From positions 112,451,163 through 112,515,162 of the forward strand of contig OX465284.1 in assembly GCA_949987705.1 (NCBI GenBank): a stretch of DNA of 64,000 nt. The letters are read 5' to 3'. Of this stretch, positions 53,298 to 64,000 are shown one piece after another. Position numbers and translations under genes: made by a program. The first letter of the stretch is position 1. The number at the start of each line of letters is the position of its first letter. The notes beneath the pieces are model-generated. The model was not told the origin of the DNA and searched no databases. It saw only the letters and a list, made by a program, of their open reading frames with translations. This DNA is from Thereva unica. Its lineage: Eukaryota; Arthropoda; Insecta; Diptera; Therevidae.

Positions 53298-56147
53298 CTG
53301 AAATTAACAGAGAAGAAAAAAAACGGACATTGTTAATATCGGGGGCTGCTTAAATTGTGCACACATGTGTGTGCGTGTGTGTGAGTGTGAGTGTGTGTTG
53401 TGATGTTTTAATGACCTTGTTAGAGTTATAAACTAGTCCAGCTGGAATATAAAATAACTTTGGACCAAACTATGCGAGAAGTGAGCGTTTAATTAAAATT
53501 CTTCATTGACCCTCATCCGGGGGTCTATTTGGGCCGAAGTTCCTTCTGACAGGACATTAGCTATTCAATAAATAATTTGGGCGGACTTTTCGGGGAACGG
53601 AACACGACCCCCCCCCCCCCCCGCATCTCTGGGCCAGGCTGAAGGGAAGACAGTGACAAAAAGGATAAAAAGTAAATGATAGCACGTTTTGTCTCGTTCG
53701 TCCATAATTAAACTAAATCATTCTGATGCTTGACTACAGAGGAACTCCATTACTCAGTTAGCTAAACATATGGCGACTTAAACACCACCGCTCCACGACC
53801 ACCGACATCATTCGGAGCCATCAGGCGGCTTTATCCATTTCTGGGAATACACCGCCACCCACAACCCCCATTCCACATTCACGCCCGGCCAGGATATCCT
53901 TTGCAGTTATAACCCCCGGATCCTTAGAAGCTGCTCTGGAGGAGCGCAGGATGATGGCGGGTGGGTTGGCCGGGTGGGGGGTATCGCTCTGTAGCAACTG
54001 TAGTGGTGGTCCGCTGCTGTATAGTCTCTGCTGAGTCCTGCTGTTGCTGCTGCTACTGCTGCTACAGTTGGTAAATGAACAACTGAAATGGCAACAACAA
54101 TTTTATGTTGTTACTTCTCCTTTGGTAAACTCCATTTTATGGTGACAAGACATAAAAGCGGATGCGAGGATGGTGGTGGATTGGAACAATACACATTCTC
54201 TCTCCGTCTCTCCGGCTAGGACTCATGAATCCCCCCCAACTTTAATGTGTGAAAAACTTTATCTATCTTCCAAGGATTTGCGTAGGGATTCATTCAGGAT
54301 ATTCCACATGTCGTTCGTTTCGGCTTAGCTTTGCATTCTCGGCTCGGTATCGTCTCATAAATTTCCTCGGCTAATACCAATCCGACTTTGACTACAGATT
54401 TAACAACATTTTTCCCCCTCCCCCCCGGAATTTTCACAATCTACCCCAAAACAGGGGTAGTTCTTTTTCTAACAAGTAATTGAGAGCATCGCCCGGAAGG
54501 GAGGGGATTGTCGAAAAATTATTGGACATCACCAGTCACCAGCGCACACAGTCTGCAAAGTTTAAAAAAGGTCCAGAAGTTCGTTAAGGACATGAAGTAT
54601 GTCCTCCTCCCCCGCGCCTCCACACGCAAGCTGAGAGAGTTAACAGGAGGCCCATGAAACAAAAAAGGATTGGACTATAGAAGGTAGGGAATATTATGTC
54701 CAGGGATACCGGCAATTTCAACCTTGTTCTAGGATTTTTCATTCTCATCCTAGGAAGCGGGCAGTCAGCCGTACAGGAAATTTCCCTCTGTTCCTCCCCC
54801 CACCAGCCTCGGTGGTATATAGACGAGCCATCACGTAAAGTCATTAATAACACCCTTTTCAGGATTTCTACGATCATAAATCATATTTTTGCCAATCGGG
54901 TCGTCTGGCAAGTGCATACTTGGCGTGAAATATTGCGCAAAGTATTCTCTCTCACATTCCCCGGCACTTTGCCCTGCTCCTTGGCTGGAAATCACACCGA
55001 CCGACGACGACCGAAATGTCCATCCTGCAATCGGTTCCCTGTTCAGACACCAGAGAGAGAAGATCCTGCATATCTGCGGCTCAAAGACAACCACGAGGAT
55101 ATATCTAAATTCTGACGTTTCTGGATTTCTAATTTTTTAAAACTTATTTCCTGGCCGCCATTTTATTTTCGTGTGATCGGTTTAGGATGATGAATTTCGT
55201 TCGGGGACAATCGTTTCAGGTAGTGACGGTGTCGGGATTTATACATAAATTTGGGATGGGGGGGGGAATGGGGAATATAAAGCAGCGACGGCAAATCGCA
55301 CGGAATGCTTTATTGGAAGAGTATTGCAGCGTCAGCAGAGATGAACAATGGCTGGGGTTAACAAGGGCTGATCTATGCACTGGGTGAAGTTGGATGCATT
55401 TTAGATGAGGCGTGGATTAAGTTGAAATGTGGGTGATCAACTTTGGTATAAGAAATGACTTATGATCTCAAATCATCCTTAGGCTTAAGACTAATTGATT
55501 AAGCACCTTTTCGGCTATTTTTTAACTCCTGTTCACTTGAACCTACTCCTGCCCTCAAAGACGAGTAGATATCTAGAGTAGTTACGCAACCAACACTCAC
55601 CAGGGAGAAAGCCAACATTTTGATTCTATTGTAAACTCTTTTTCACTTACTGAAAAGCCCATAGATGGCGTTTGATTTAATTGTGATAAACTGACAGTTT
55701 TCAGTTTTGGAAATGTCAAAAATTATGGGTTAGGATGTACTAAAATCAACAAATTTTGTGTTCGTTTTTTATTACTCCCAAGTACTTAATAGTAGAAAAG
55801 GAACACAGCTATTGACTATAAAAATGAGAACTAAATAACTTTTGCAGACATTGTTTGCTTTGTTTAGTTGGAGTAAGCAAAACTTATGTCATGATTCAGT
55901 ATGACAATAATACAGTACTAGACACATACTTTTTAGGTCTAAGCTAAATTCCCCGAGGGGAACAGTAATGTGCCAATTACGAATATTAAGTAACCAAAAG
56001 GCCGCCATCCGAGTAAAAACCATTTGGTTGGTTAATTTTTCGGAAAGCATATACGCACCCGCAACTAGAACCTATAGCGAACAAATGCATATGCCACACG
56101 TGTATGCGCTCTCCCGATACAGGCACCCTAATTGGCATAGACTATTC
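53298..56147. other. Probable DIP 5' intron or upstream DNA; simple repeats
   Basis: No exon recognised. Contains a (GT)n-like run near 53363-53400, a run of 15 C at 53608-53622 and a (CTG)n tract near 54040-54065. Open frames at 54696-55140 show no known domain. Confidence 0.5.
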
Positions 56148-56258
56148 CAAACAGGAGTGTTTTTTTACCAAGCCGTCCCCTAACTAAGTACAAACCACGT
56201 CCAATGCTGCTTGACCTACACAATCGAACAAGAACCGATTTACTAAGTATGCTAATTT
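56148..56258 (-). repeat. 5S rRNA-derived repeat, copy 4
   Basis: Minus strand reads 'TTAGCATACTTAGTAAATCG', 'GTTCTTGTTCGATTGTG', 'GGTCAAGCAGCATTGGACGT' and 'GGTTTGTACTTAGTTAGGGG', then 'ACGGCTTGGTAAAAAAACAC'. Its 5' block is nearly the same as in copies 1 and 2 and unlike 5S rRNA itself, supporting common descent. Confidence 0.8.
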
Positions 56259-56659
56259 AATTTAGTCTAGAAAAAGGGTGAGTGTACCGTGCTTCGTTGA
56301 CTACGTTTTTTATTGGTACATGTCTGTAGCGAGCTGCATTTGGAAAACTAGAATTTTTACTCAGGCCTACCTCGCAGGCGTTTGCACGCTGTCCGTGCTT
56401 GTTTCAGATTAAAAACAGGCGAGTCTTATTTTTACTCAGGCATAAATCTATTTAAAAGTTTTGCAAAAGCTTTGGGAAAAAAATATGAATTATGGATGAA
56501 CAACTTTAATTGAATAAGGCCAGTAGAAGTCATCGGATATTTTATATCGTAATTATTACGGCAATCATTACGGGACAACTAGCCAAGCTGGATATCCCGC
56601 AAAACCTAAATTTAGGTTCATGAGATTGTGACATCAAGAGAAAAGCCCGTTAAATCAAG

Positions 56660-57270
56660 GTAGTCTTGGACGGCATCGAATACAACATCCACGCCATTTC
56701 GGCTGGTGTTCCTCAGGCGTCAATGCTATCACCCACGCTTTTTCTAATCTTCATTAAAGATATTAAATCGATTCTTGATTGGAGCCGCATGAATCGTGTT
56801 GCATTTAACGCCACCAAAACAAAGTACTGCCTCATCTTCACCAAAGCTAACACCGATATTCCCCCTATCTCAGTAAGAAAAGTGAATTTAACGGCTGACT
56901 CAACTCTTAACATCCTAGGGGTAGCTTTAACGGAGCGTTTATGATGGACACATATCATCACATATTCCAAATCGCCAAACAAGCCTCCCAATGCCTTGGA
57001 TTTCTCAAGAGATGCAAGTTCCTCCTCTAGCCAGCCGCCCTGGCTTCAATCTACAAATCCTACATTCGGCGGGCAAAACCACCTTGGCTTGGGCTTGTGG
57101 AATAGTCTCGCGCAGTCAGTATTTCCAAATTCGTACAACATCTTCGAGTTTAAACGTAAGGTTCATCGTCCCTCTAACCTTTCCTATTCTCCTCTATTCT
57201 TCAAACGACATGGCAGCTTAGTTTTTTCACATAAAAAAAGGTCAAATTGGACATCCGGTTGAACTGGAAG
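56660..57270 (+). pseudogene. Non-LTR retrotransposon fragment (same family as 25.4-27.1 kb)
   Basis: 56666-56944 reads 'GVPQASMLSPTLFLIFIKDI' (RT palm), then jumps to 'WSRMNRVAFNATKTKYCLIF' and 'STLNILGVALTERL', so the FADD segment is deleted. The downstream 'QIAKQASQCLGFLKRCK' (frame-shifted) and 'LWNSLAQSVFPNSYNIFEFK' match the tail of the 25-kb element. Dead copy. Confidence 0.8.
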
Positions 57271-59819
57271 CAGCCCTACATCTAACGTAACCTAGCCTGT
57301 CGCAGCAGAGCTTTCTCCATCTTTGCCATTCTGAGCCAATACCATCTAGTTTGCCATCCCTCAGGACATCTTGGTTTACTGAGACCTTCCAGCAAAAGGT
57401 TTACTCAACGTTCTCTTCACTATGCCACTGCCGCTAGCAATATTTCCTGTAGATTTAATTTCTGTAGGGTCCCTAAAACCATCCTTCCTCAATCAAGGGG
57501 TTAACTTTTTTCGTAGGATTTTTCTCTCAAACACAGCCAAACGGGTTGAGTGTTTTTTCGCGGCCCCCTAGTCCTAAAGTCGTATGTGAGACCATAATCT
57601 TAAACTGCAGCAGCTTGAATGTCATGGTTGAATGCTTGGATTTAAGGAGCCTTGAGAGACTTTAAATTGGACCAAATTCTATTGTCGTAGAAAACGTTTC
57701 AACTCTTTTCTTCTTCTTTAACGGCTGTACAACTGGGATCCTACAAGCAAACGTCAATCCGTTTTGACAGTTTTGAGCTGTGCTAAATTTTAGCTAAGCC
57801 AAAAACCAAATATGCCGTTATCTTGGGCTTAAAGGCGCCCATTGTAGTCTGCCCAGTTTTATTTTTATTTCGTCCCACATTTCTTCAAGCCTTTCGTTTG
57901 TTCTAATGCGCCAGAATTGGGCTACTTGATATTTTAGGCTACGGTGAAGGATTTTCGTCCTTTATCTTATTTTTTTGTGGTAATCATTGGCCTTAAATAT
58001 GTCTGGGGACAAGTTCGTTGCATTTACCCAATAGATGGCGTTAATTGTGAATAAGCCTCGAACCAGTACTGATCGCAGCGTCACCTCTATATCGTTTAAA
58101 AAATGACAGTTGAAGTGTTACTGTTTAGTAGTTGGAAAGGTTTTTGCGTTTTTATTTCTGCTGTGAACGATGAAGGTAATCAAAATCTGCTGATTGGAAG
58201 TGGTTCGCTCAATATCGTTCTGGTAATTGTGATGTGAAAGATAAGTTACGTTCTGGTTCGTTATGTCTGTAGTTTTATCGAAGGTGAAGGAACAAAAGTT
58301 AATCATTTTCTCCTAAGATTTTTTAAATATGTAAGTACGAATATACACCATATTTCCAGTGCTTCCCTTCTCAATAGTCTGCCTTACTCACTAAACTTTT
58401 GCACAGACCAAAAATCGATAACGGCATTTCCCACCACCTTTTATCATTTTCAACTCAAAATTAATTTCGTTCTTGAATTTACAACGCAGGCACAGTTTAC
58501 ATCAAGAGTCTCCACAACTATAGCAACTTAGAGTAATGAAATTTGTGGCACTGATATCGACAATGTATCACGCATGAAGGCGCCGAACACCACTAATGGG
58601 CAACTCTGGTACAAGTCAAGAACTCGGGCATTCCAAACAAGCCACCTAAGTCTTTAAGAGTGATTCAAGGCTACAGTGAGGACCTCTGCTCCCGGCCGAC
58701 ATCTATAAACCACCCAAGGACATAAAGTAGTAAAGGAGCCACGACCAAGTAAAAAAAGAGCGAAGCTTTAAAGGAAATAAAATCTGTCGCACAGAACCAC
58801 CGAAGCCCGTTTACGACCTGTGTCCCACCCGGAGAATAGGACGACATAAAACGTAGCCGAAGATTATAACTTTGTTTACGTCTTCCTCGTTGCAAATTTA
58901 TCCCCACTCCTAAAACTTCCCAACAATAAATTATAACAATCGATGTCATCACACCCCGCAAGCTCATCTACCGAAAAGTCACACATGACTGCAGCGTTTT
59001 AGGTTGTGGCGCTCGAGGGTGAGGACGGGCACTGCTATGTGCCACAGAATCCTTTATCCTTGCAAATTACACATACGTATGTATGTATGTGTGCGCACAG
59101 AGTTCAGGGATTCTGTCGTAAGTGTTACATGGCACGAAGTTGATATCATCTAGGATCTGAATCTGAAAGCCATTGGTACCGTTGCCCCGAGGTTATTAAA
59201 AGGTAGACAGCACGAATCGGTCCGAGCCGGGCCAAGTCGAACAACGTTGCGGATTCGATAGACGAACTTTTTCCAGGACTCTCTGGCGTCAGCACGTTCT
59301 CGGCTAATTTGATATTCATCCGGAGCTGAGTACGGAGATTGTCAGGTGTCAGATTCGGCCGGAAGACATTGTTTTGCCATTTGGAGATGGCACACCTGCG
59401 TGGATGTGTGAGTTTTCTGGACACTTTTCATCGGGGTTTTTTCTTTCGTGGAAATCACCATACCGACCTCAAAAGAAACTGGAATACTGAAGACAAAAGA
59501 TTCACAAATTAAGGGTCTTAAGACGTTTCTAGTATTGAGATTTTAGACTAGGATAAATGGATACAGGCTCGAGAATGAAACTCTATTTTGGAAAAAGGTT
59601 CAAAATGCACCATTTTGATGATGCAGAGAGGTTTCTTTCAATACCAAGGCATAATTGAATAAAATTGTATCGTGGTGTATTTGGTATATATCCTCAGGTC
59701 TTGATCGTTTACGGCTTCCTTCATCATATTGGTGGCTACCATAAAAACCCCACACCAGACCAATCAATAGTTCATTCCAGACCAATATCAGAGTACCAGA
59801 GCCCTATTTGAACAAAACA
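57271..59819. other. No gene recognised
   Basis: Unassigned. The 92-codon minus frame at 59146-59424 and the 98-codon frame at 58671-58967 have no domain I can name. A (GTAT)n tract lies near 59073. Confidence 0.4.
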
Positions 59820-60130
59820 AGCCTAGGAATCACCCGTTGTACTGCCAATCCGCCGTGTGGTTCAGGTCATAGTGCAATGTCTAATAGTAAGCTTGCTTTG
59901 AAGGATAGAAGATAATTGGACGGATTAGGAGTTTGATGGTGCTGCTGTAGATGTAGATAAACGTTACGTTGGAAATCCAGGATATAGTAAGACGTCTACG
60001 GGAGATTGTTTCACAGTCGAATAGATCTAATAAAAACGAACTTCTAGGTCTTATTTGTGTGAGTGGGTATTGGGACGATTCAGCGTGGGAACTAGCGGTG
60101 AACTGCAAATACCTCTTTTGATTGATAGGC
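59820..60130 (-). pseudogene. LINE 3'-coding scrap, copy b
   Basis: On the minus strand, blocks such as 'LDFQRNVYLHLQQHHQTP' parallel the tail of the 25-kb element. DNA landmarks 'TAGTAAGCTTGCTTTGAAGG', 'AAACGTTACGTTGGAA' and 'AAACGAACTTCTAGG' align with 25495-25675. Mutated and non-functional. Confidence 0.65.
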
Positions 60131-63050
60131 GATCTGTCACTTTATTTCTAGTTGAGTTTGACATCTAATCTCATTTTGTATTTGGCTTGTTGTGAAAAGT
60201 CTAAAACTTCGTCATTCCCTGGGAAATAGTTACTGAACCGTTTTGTCGGAATTGACACTGGATACTATACCAGTTGCCTACCTACCAGCTTTAGCCTGAA
60301 TCTGCGCTCTGCATGCGCTATCTACTGTTTTTTTAGTTACCACGATGACATCTCGACGGCATAAATTTAGGTGCAGAAGTGTTGGCCACTGAACAGCACT
60401 AAGAATTCATATAAAATAAGTAATCAAAAGAACGAAGATATATGTAATTTCTCCCCACGGAAGTTCTTTTGGTATAGTGCCATCCAAAAAGACCTCCAAA
60501 ATTTGTGAATTCTTAACTTAGAGTCAATCCAGTCACAAAATGTGTGTCTTAAGGTCGAATCAAACGTGTCCGTGACGGCATGGCACCGATCCTTTCCGTG
60601 TCAGTGGCTTCCGTGATGAATTTTTCACTGACATTCACACAGCACACTTTTCCGTATCAGTGCTTAATCCTCAATATAATTAGTTTTTAGCTTTGAAATT
60701 TTGGACTGTAATCTCAAGTGCATCATAGAACTTAGCCTGGAATATCTTGCTGCAATAGCATTGCTTATAGACAAGGAGGAAAACAACAAAAAAGAGAATG
60801 CATTCATCCCATTTGGGGTCTTCGGGAAGTAGAAGGAGAGTTCGCAACTTTATACAGAGGACTGGTGAATCACGGAAATAAATTCGACAAAAAAATAGTG
60901 CACAGAAACAGGTTTTGGTGTATTTCAAATAAAAACCTAAATTTCTGTTGGCATTTATTTCATGTCTGAGACAAATTGAAGAATATCGGAGGCAACGTAT
61001 ATTTTATGTTTTTCACGGACGCCTGAAGGATACTGAGAACGTCGGTGGCCCAATGTGTCGGAGATGTGGGAACATGTTCCATCTTCCCCAATTTGTTTCC
61101 ATGGAACTAGATTGCGCCGTTATATTTTTTACTGATGGTCCCGGTACTGCACTGAAGTCGCCGCCACGTCACGGATATGGATAGATCTACCTTTTCTAGG
61201 ATTTCGTCCTAGTAGAGTCTTGTTATAGTATCCAACATTGTTTTGGAAGGTCACCAGCGCAATTTCTTTGTTTAACTCTATTTCTTCCAGGTTTAAAACC
61301 AGAGGGTTATGGGCCCTATTGGTAGAGTTTCCCTTCTGATACGCACGCTGGGATTGACGAGAAAGATACATATGTGCCCCTGCCGAAAATCTTCTCTGCT
61401 GTCTTCAAGGCAAAAGACGATAGATTTGTCGTGCAATTACATATATCACCAACTTCTTCGAGGCGCGAGAAGGCGCTTGGTGATGACCATAAGCAGTACG
61501 AACTTAAAAAACAAGGTTCCCGCGATATTTTCAACATTTTTGAAGTGACTTTTCACTATTTTGATCCGTTTTGCGAGTGTCTATCGATCTGACATCTGAA
61601 AACCTCCTAAGCTTCAGCTGTCAAATGCCATCCTAATGACAGCTGTATGTTGACAGTTAAACACAAATGGCGAAAAATTTAAAATGACACTTCCTACATT
61701 TCATGGTGAAGTTTAATTTAAAAAAAAACAGAAACGCATTCATTCTCTGCAGAAGGAACGAAACTAGATTTCACTCTGGTAATAAAATCTTAATAAAAGA
61801 AAAACTTCCGCACCAACCCCCTCTGTTGGAAATTTAAGGCCCCTTAGCTCGGGGCGCCCCGATAAACTATTCATTTTAATCTGCCCCACCACAACAGCAG
61901 ACCGCCAATTATTTTTTATGAAACTATATTCCCAGACCACACACAATAAAGTCGAGGAATTGTAATTGAAATTAAATTATTTCCAGGAGCTGCTCGTTAA
62001 CTTTTGCAATTACTTAAGCTTTTTGTTTAAGGGCAGCAATCCTTCGGCGATACACCTTAATTCCTGGCTGCCTGCAGCCACCCCGCCCCGCCGAGAAAGT
62101 TTCCAGCATGGCCCCAGCTCCGCCGCCCTCCAGAGGAATGCCACGTGAATTTTTGTTAAGGAACGGAGAGCGAAACTATGCGAGCCGACAAAGACTGCAG
62201 CTACTAAAAAGTTTTTTTTTTATTATATTTAAGCCCGGGACGTGCTTTATTAACTTTGTGAGTGGAAGAGTGCTTCCAGTCTGGAACTCTCATATTCGCC
62301 AGTTAATACCGGTCTAATGGAGTAGTGTTAAGGAGGAGCGGGGCGGCAGCCAGTCTCCTCGGGAAGAAAGTGTTCGGGGAAAGTTTCGAGTGTGCTGGTG
62401 CTGGTGCTGCTGCTGAGCGAATGGAGACAGGACATACAATTAAATTATAACATAACGGAAGTTTTTCCGTTATATTAAAAGTGACGGGAATTTTCGGAAT
62501 TTTCATACGTTCCCGAATTGTTTGTGACATATGAAAGTGGTTTTCGGGGCTTTGTCCGAAGTGCCTCGAGGCTTTTCTTAGTTTCCGATTGAAGAGTTTT
62601 GGCATCGAAAATGAATCGTGGGAGGGACAAAACAAAAGTTCAGAGCAGCTGTCAAATTGAAAAAAATCAGAAAATCTCAAAGAACACTTCTCTGCTCAAC
62701 TTTGCTCTAAATTCCTAAATGAAATTAGAGGTTAGATACGAATGTAAATTTTAGAAGAAATATGTATATACTAATAGAAACAATTGAATAGTATGAAAAT
62801 GTTGTTTTATCAAAAATTAATGTTTATTTTTTAATATTTCCAAGTATTTTTCCAATAAATCATTCATAAAACAATTTTCTGACTTTTCCTGTTTTCGATT
62901 TGACAGCTGTCAAAAGAAGAAGAAGAAGAATTCAGCTCCTCTGAAAATTGGTGGAGCAGAAAAAGTGCGAATTCTCAACCCAGAGCAGGCCCAAAGAAAA
63001 CAGAGCAGGGTAATTGAGAGCAAAAAGGAGCTGTCAAATAATCTCAATGC
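60131..63050. other. No gene recognised
   Basis: Open frames up to 125 codons (62303-62680 minus) without known domains. 'GAGCAG' and 'CAGCTGTCAAA' blocks recur on both strands between 62640 and 63040, hinting at a decayed foldback just upstream of the Penelope fragment. Confidence 0.4.
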
Positions 63051-63419
63051 ATGGATAAAATTGACAAGTCGGACACGGTCTACAAGATCGCTTGTTTAGG
63101 GGGAAGAGGGACAGCTTGCCCAGCTGTATACGTAGGAACCTCCAAACAAAAATTGCGTAAACGCCTGTCAGGTCATCGATCTGATATAAACAATGGGGGT
63201 TCCCAGAAAACTGCTCTAGCTCTCCATTGCATAGAGAACAACCACAAACCTGACCTCAACAACGTCAAGATTTTGGAAGTTGAGAGACACTACAGCAAGA
63301 GAATGCTGCTAGAGATGCTACACATAAATAAAATGAGAGATGCAGTTAATCGACGTTCTGACTGTGACAACCTCAGCTACGCATATAAACAGCTGATTGG
63401 GGCAAGGACAGATTATTGA
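63051..63419 (+). pseudogene. Penelope-like element: GIY-YIG endonuclease domain, 5'-truncated
   Basis: 122 codons open to a stop. 'DTVYKIACLG' and 'CPAVYVGTSKQKLRKRLSGH' form the GIY-YIG core (here VY..A..VYVG with the Arg helix and His). 'ALALHCIENNHKPDLNNVKI' and 'VERHYSKRMLLEMLHINKM' then 'AVNRRSDCDNLSYAY' match the conserved C-terminus of Penelope Pol, including the catalytic Glu region. The reverse transcriptase that should precede it is missing, consistent with 5' truncation. The first Met is just the first ATG in the remaining frame, not a native start. Confidence 0.85.
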
Positions 63420-63655
63420 CAACGATTATTGACAACAAGCTTCTTGTTCGTGCTAGTACTAGTTCCGCCGCGTGATATAAATGTGTTAGTGCTGTTTTTA
63501 TTTCATTTTATGTTTTACTTGTATTGTAAGTGTGTAGACACCTTTATATTTATTTTGTATATTGACGTTTTCTTTTTAATTAAAGGCCTGATGAAGGGTG
63601 TATTCATGCCCGAAACGTCGCGCACTAAATAAATAAAAATCTTTTATTTTTGACC
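63420..63655 (+). mobile_element. Penelope-like element 3' non-coding region
   Basis: Follows the endonuclease stop and ends near 'AAATAAATAAAAATC' and 'TTTTATTTTTGAC'. 'GCCCGAAACGTCGCG' resembles a block often seen near Penelope ends. The exact 3' boundary is not defined. Confidence 0.5.
63588..63616 (+). ncRNA. Hammerhead-like CUGAUGA hairpin GAAAC at Penelope 3' end
   Basis: About 170 bp after the endonuclease stop: CTGATGA (63588-63594), then a hairpin with GGGUGU pairing to AUGCCC around a 4-nt loop (596-611), then GAAAC (612-616). This is the arrangement of the hammerhead ribozyme core and stem II, and hammerheads are known in Penelope-like elements. One extra A precedes the stem and I could not find a good stem III and cleavage site, so activity is doubtful. 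Confidence 0.4.
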
Positions 63656-63689
63656 CGGAGCCCGCTGGAAATCTCCACCATTAAAAACC

Positions 63690-64000
63690 CAGGGGTCACA
63701 GCAAAAATTCCTACTGTTCAAATCTTAGGTAAACAAGCTTTGGCAAGAAAAATTCGTGCATATTTACCCCGGGAGTCACTCTAGATACAAGATTCAACTG
63801 CAATCTACATACTGAAAGTGTTGCTAAGAGAACCCCACAAGCATTATTTGCGTTACAGAGGCTAATGGGAAAAACTGGGAGTTTAAAGCCCAAAACGAAA
63901 AAGAAGATACTTGGATGGTCTTCCTGGGATCAGAGGAGCGCTAAGTGCCCTACTGTATGCTCCCACTGTTCGTTGAGGTAAAGAAAGAGGCAGCTATCAG
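63690..64000 (+). pseudogene. LINE C-terminal fragment
   Basis: Plus-strand frames read 'RNFLGVTLDTRFNCNLHTES'-like sequence (the visible part is 'GVTLDTRFNCNLHTESVAKR') then 'TPQALFALQRLMGKTGSLKP', the RT thumb region of R1/LOA-type LINEs (LGV.lD..l.f..H......KA......L..Lm.n..G). It runs off the window end. Confidence 0.65.

Noticed and set aside
53608..53622. Run of 15 C as a regulatory signal
   Set aside because: Simple homopolymer; likely microsatellite and prone to sequencing error.
59146..59424. 92-codon minus-strand frame, possibly retroelement gag
   Set aside because: No motif strong enough to assign it.

Overview
This is a stretch of insect nuclear genome, most likely from a higher fly (Diptera). 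Three things point there: an intron-rich Dpr-interacting-protein (DIP) gene, a Gypsy-group errantivirus of the 17.6/297/ZAM type primed by tRNA-Ser, and a Penelope-like element. DNA is AT-rich and most of the window is introns and transposon debris. I cannot name the species.

The only host gene I can support is on the minus strand. Eight exons between 53297 and 14950 encode three immunoglobulin domains and a hydrophobic C-terminal tail of GPI-anchor type, which is the layout of the DIP/lachesin family of neuronal surface receptors. All visible reading frames join without a break across canonical GT/AG sites (426 residues). The signal-peptide exon and promoter must lie above 53.3 kb and were not found. 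Introns range from 58 bp to 13.4 kb.

Intron 29021-42452 holds the most striking object: a complete 7.87-kb endogenous errantivirus (34114-41985, minus strand). It has two 451-bp LTRs in which I saw no difference, a CGCG target duplication, a tRNA-Ser primer site, a polypurine tract, and open gag, pol and env. Its leader carries four copies of a 15-bp GC-rich motif, a possible protein-binding or insulator array. It lies 14 bp beyond a 968-bp inverted-repeat element that itself contains a small nested MITE.

Other regions: 1-14.9 kb is gene-free, with a decayed R1/LOA-like LINE (2.6-3.7 kb), a 558-bp foldback (4.3-4.9 kb) and dispersed repeats. At 20.4-22.7 kb is a tandem array of about 25 monomers of ~94 bp, most carrying a TTGCGCAA palindrome beside TTCCAGAA. 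At 24.3-27.7 kb are a foldback, TTGAG-rich simple repeats, a decayed non-LTR element and a Helitron-like repeat. At 29.7-31.8 kb are a foldback MITE and a second R1/LOA-like LINE. A BEL/Pao pol remnant lies at 45.5-46.1 kb and a TA-flanked mariner-type MITE at 48.7-49.1 kb. Four scattered 5S rRNA-derived repeats (32.5, 43.7, 50.6, 56.2 kb) share changes that suggest one SINE3-like family. The right end holds LINE fragments and a Penelope-like GIY-YIG endonuclease remnant followed by a hammerhead-like CUGAUGA/GAAA hairpin.

No novel multi-gene system is evident. The best leads are the intact errantivirus and its leader motif array, the 5S-derived repeat family, and the palindrome-rich satellite.
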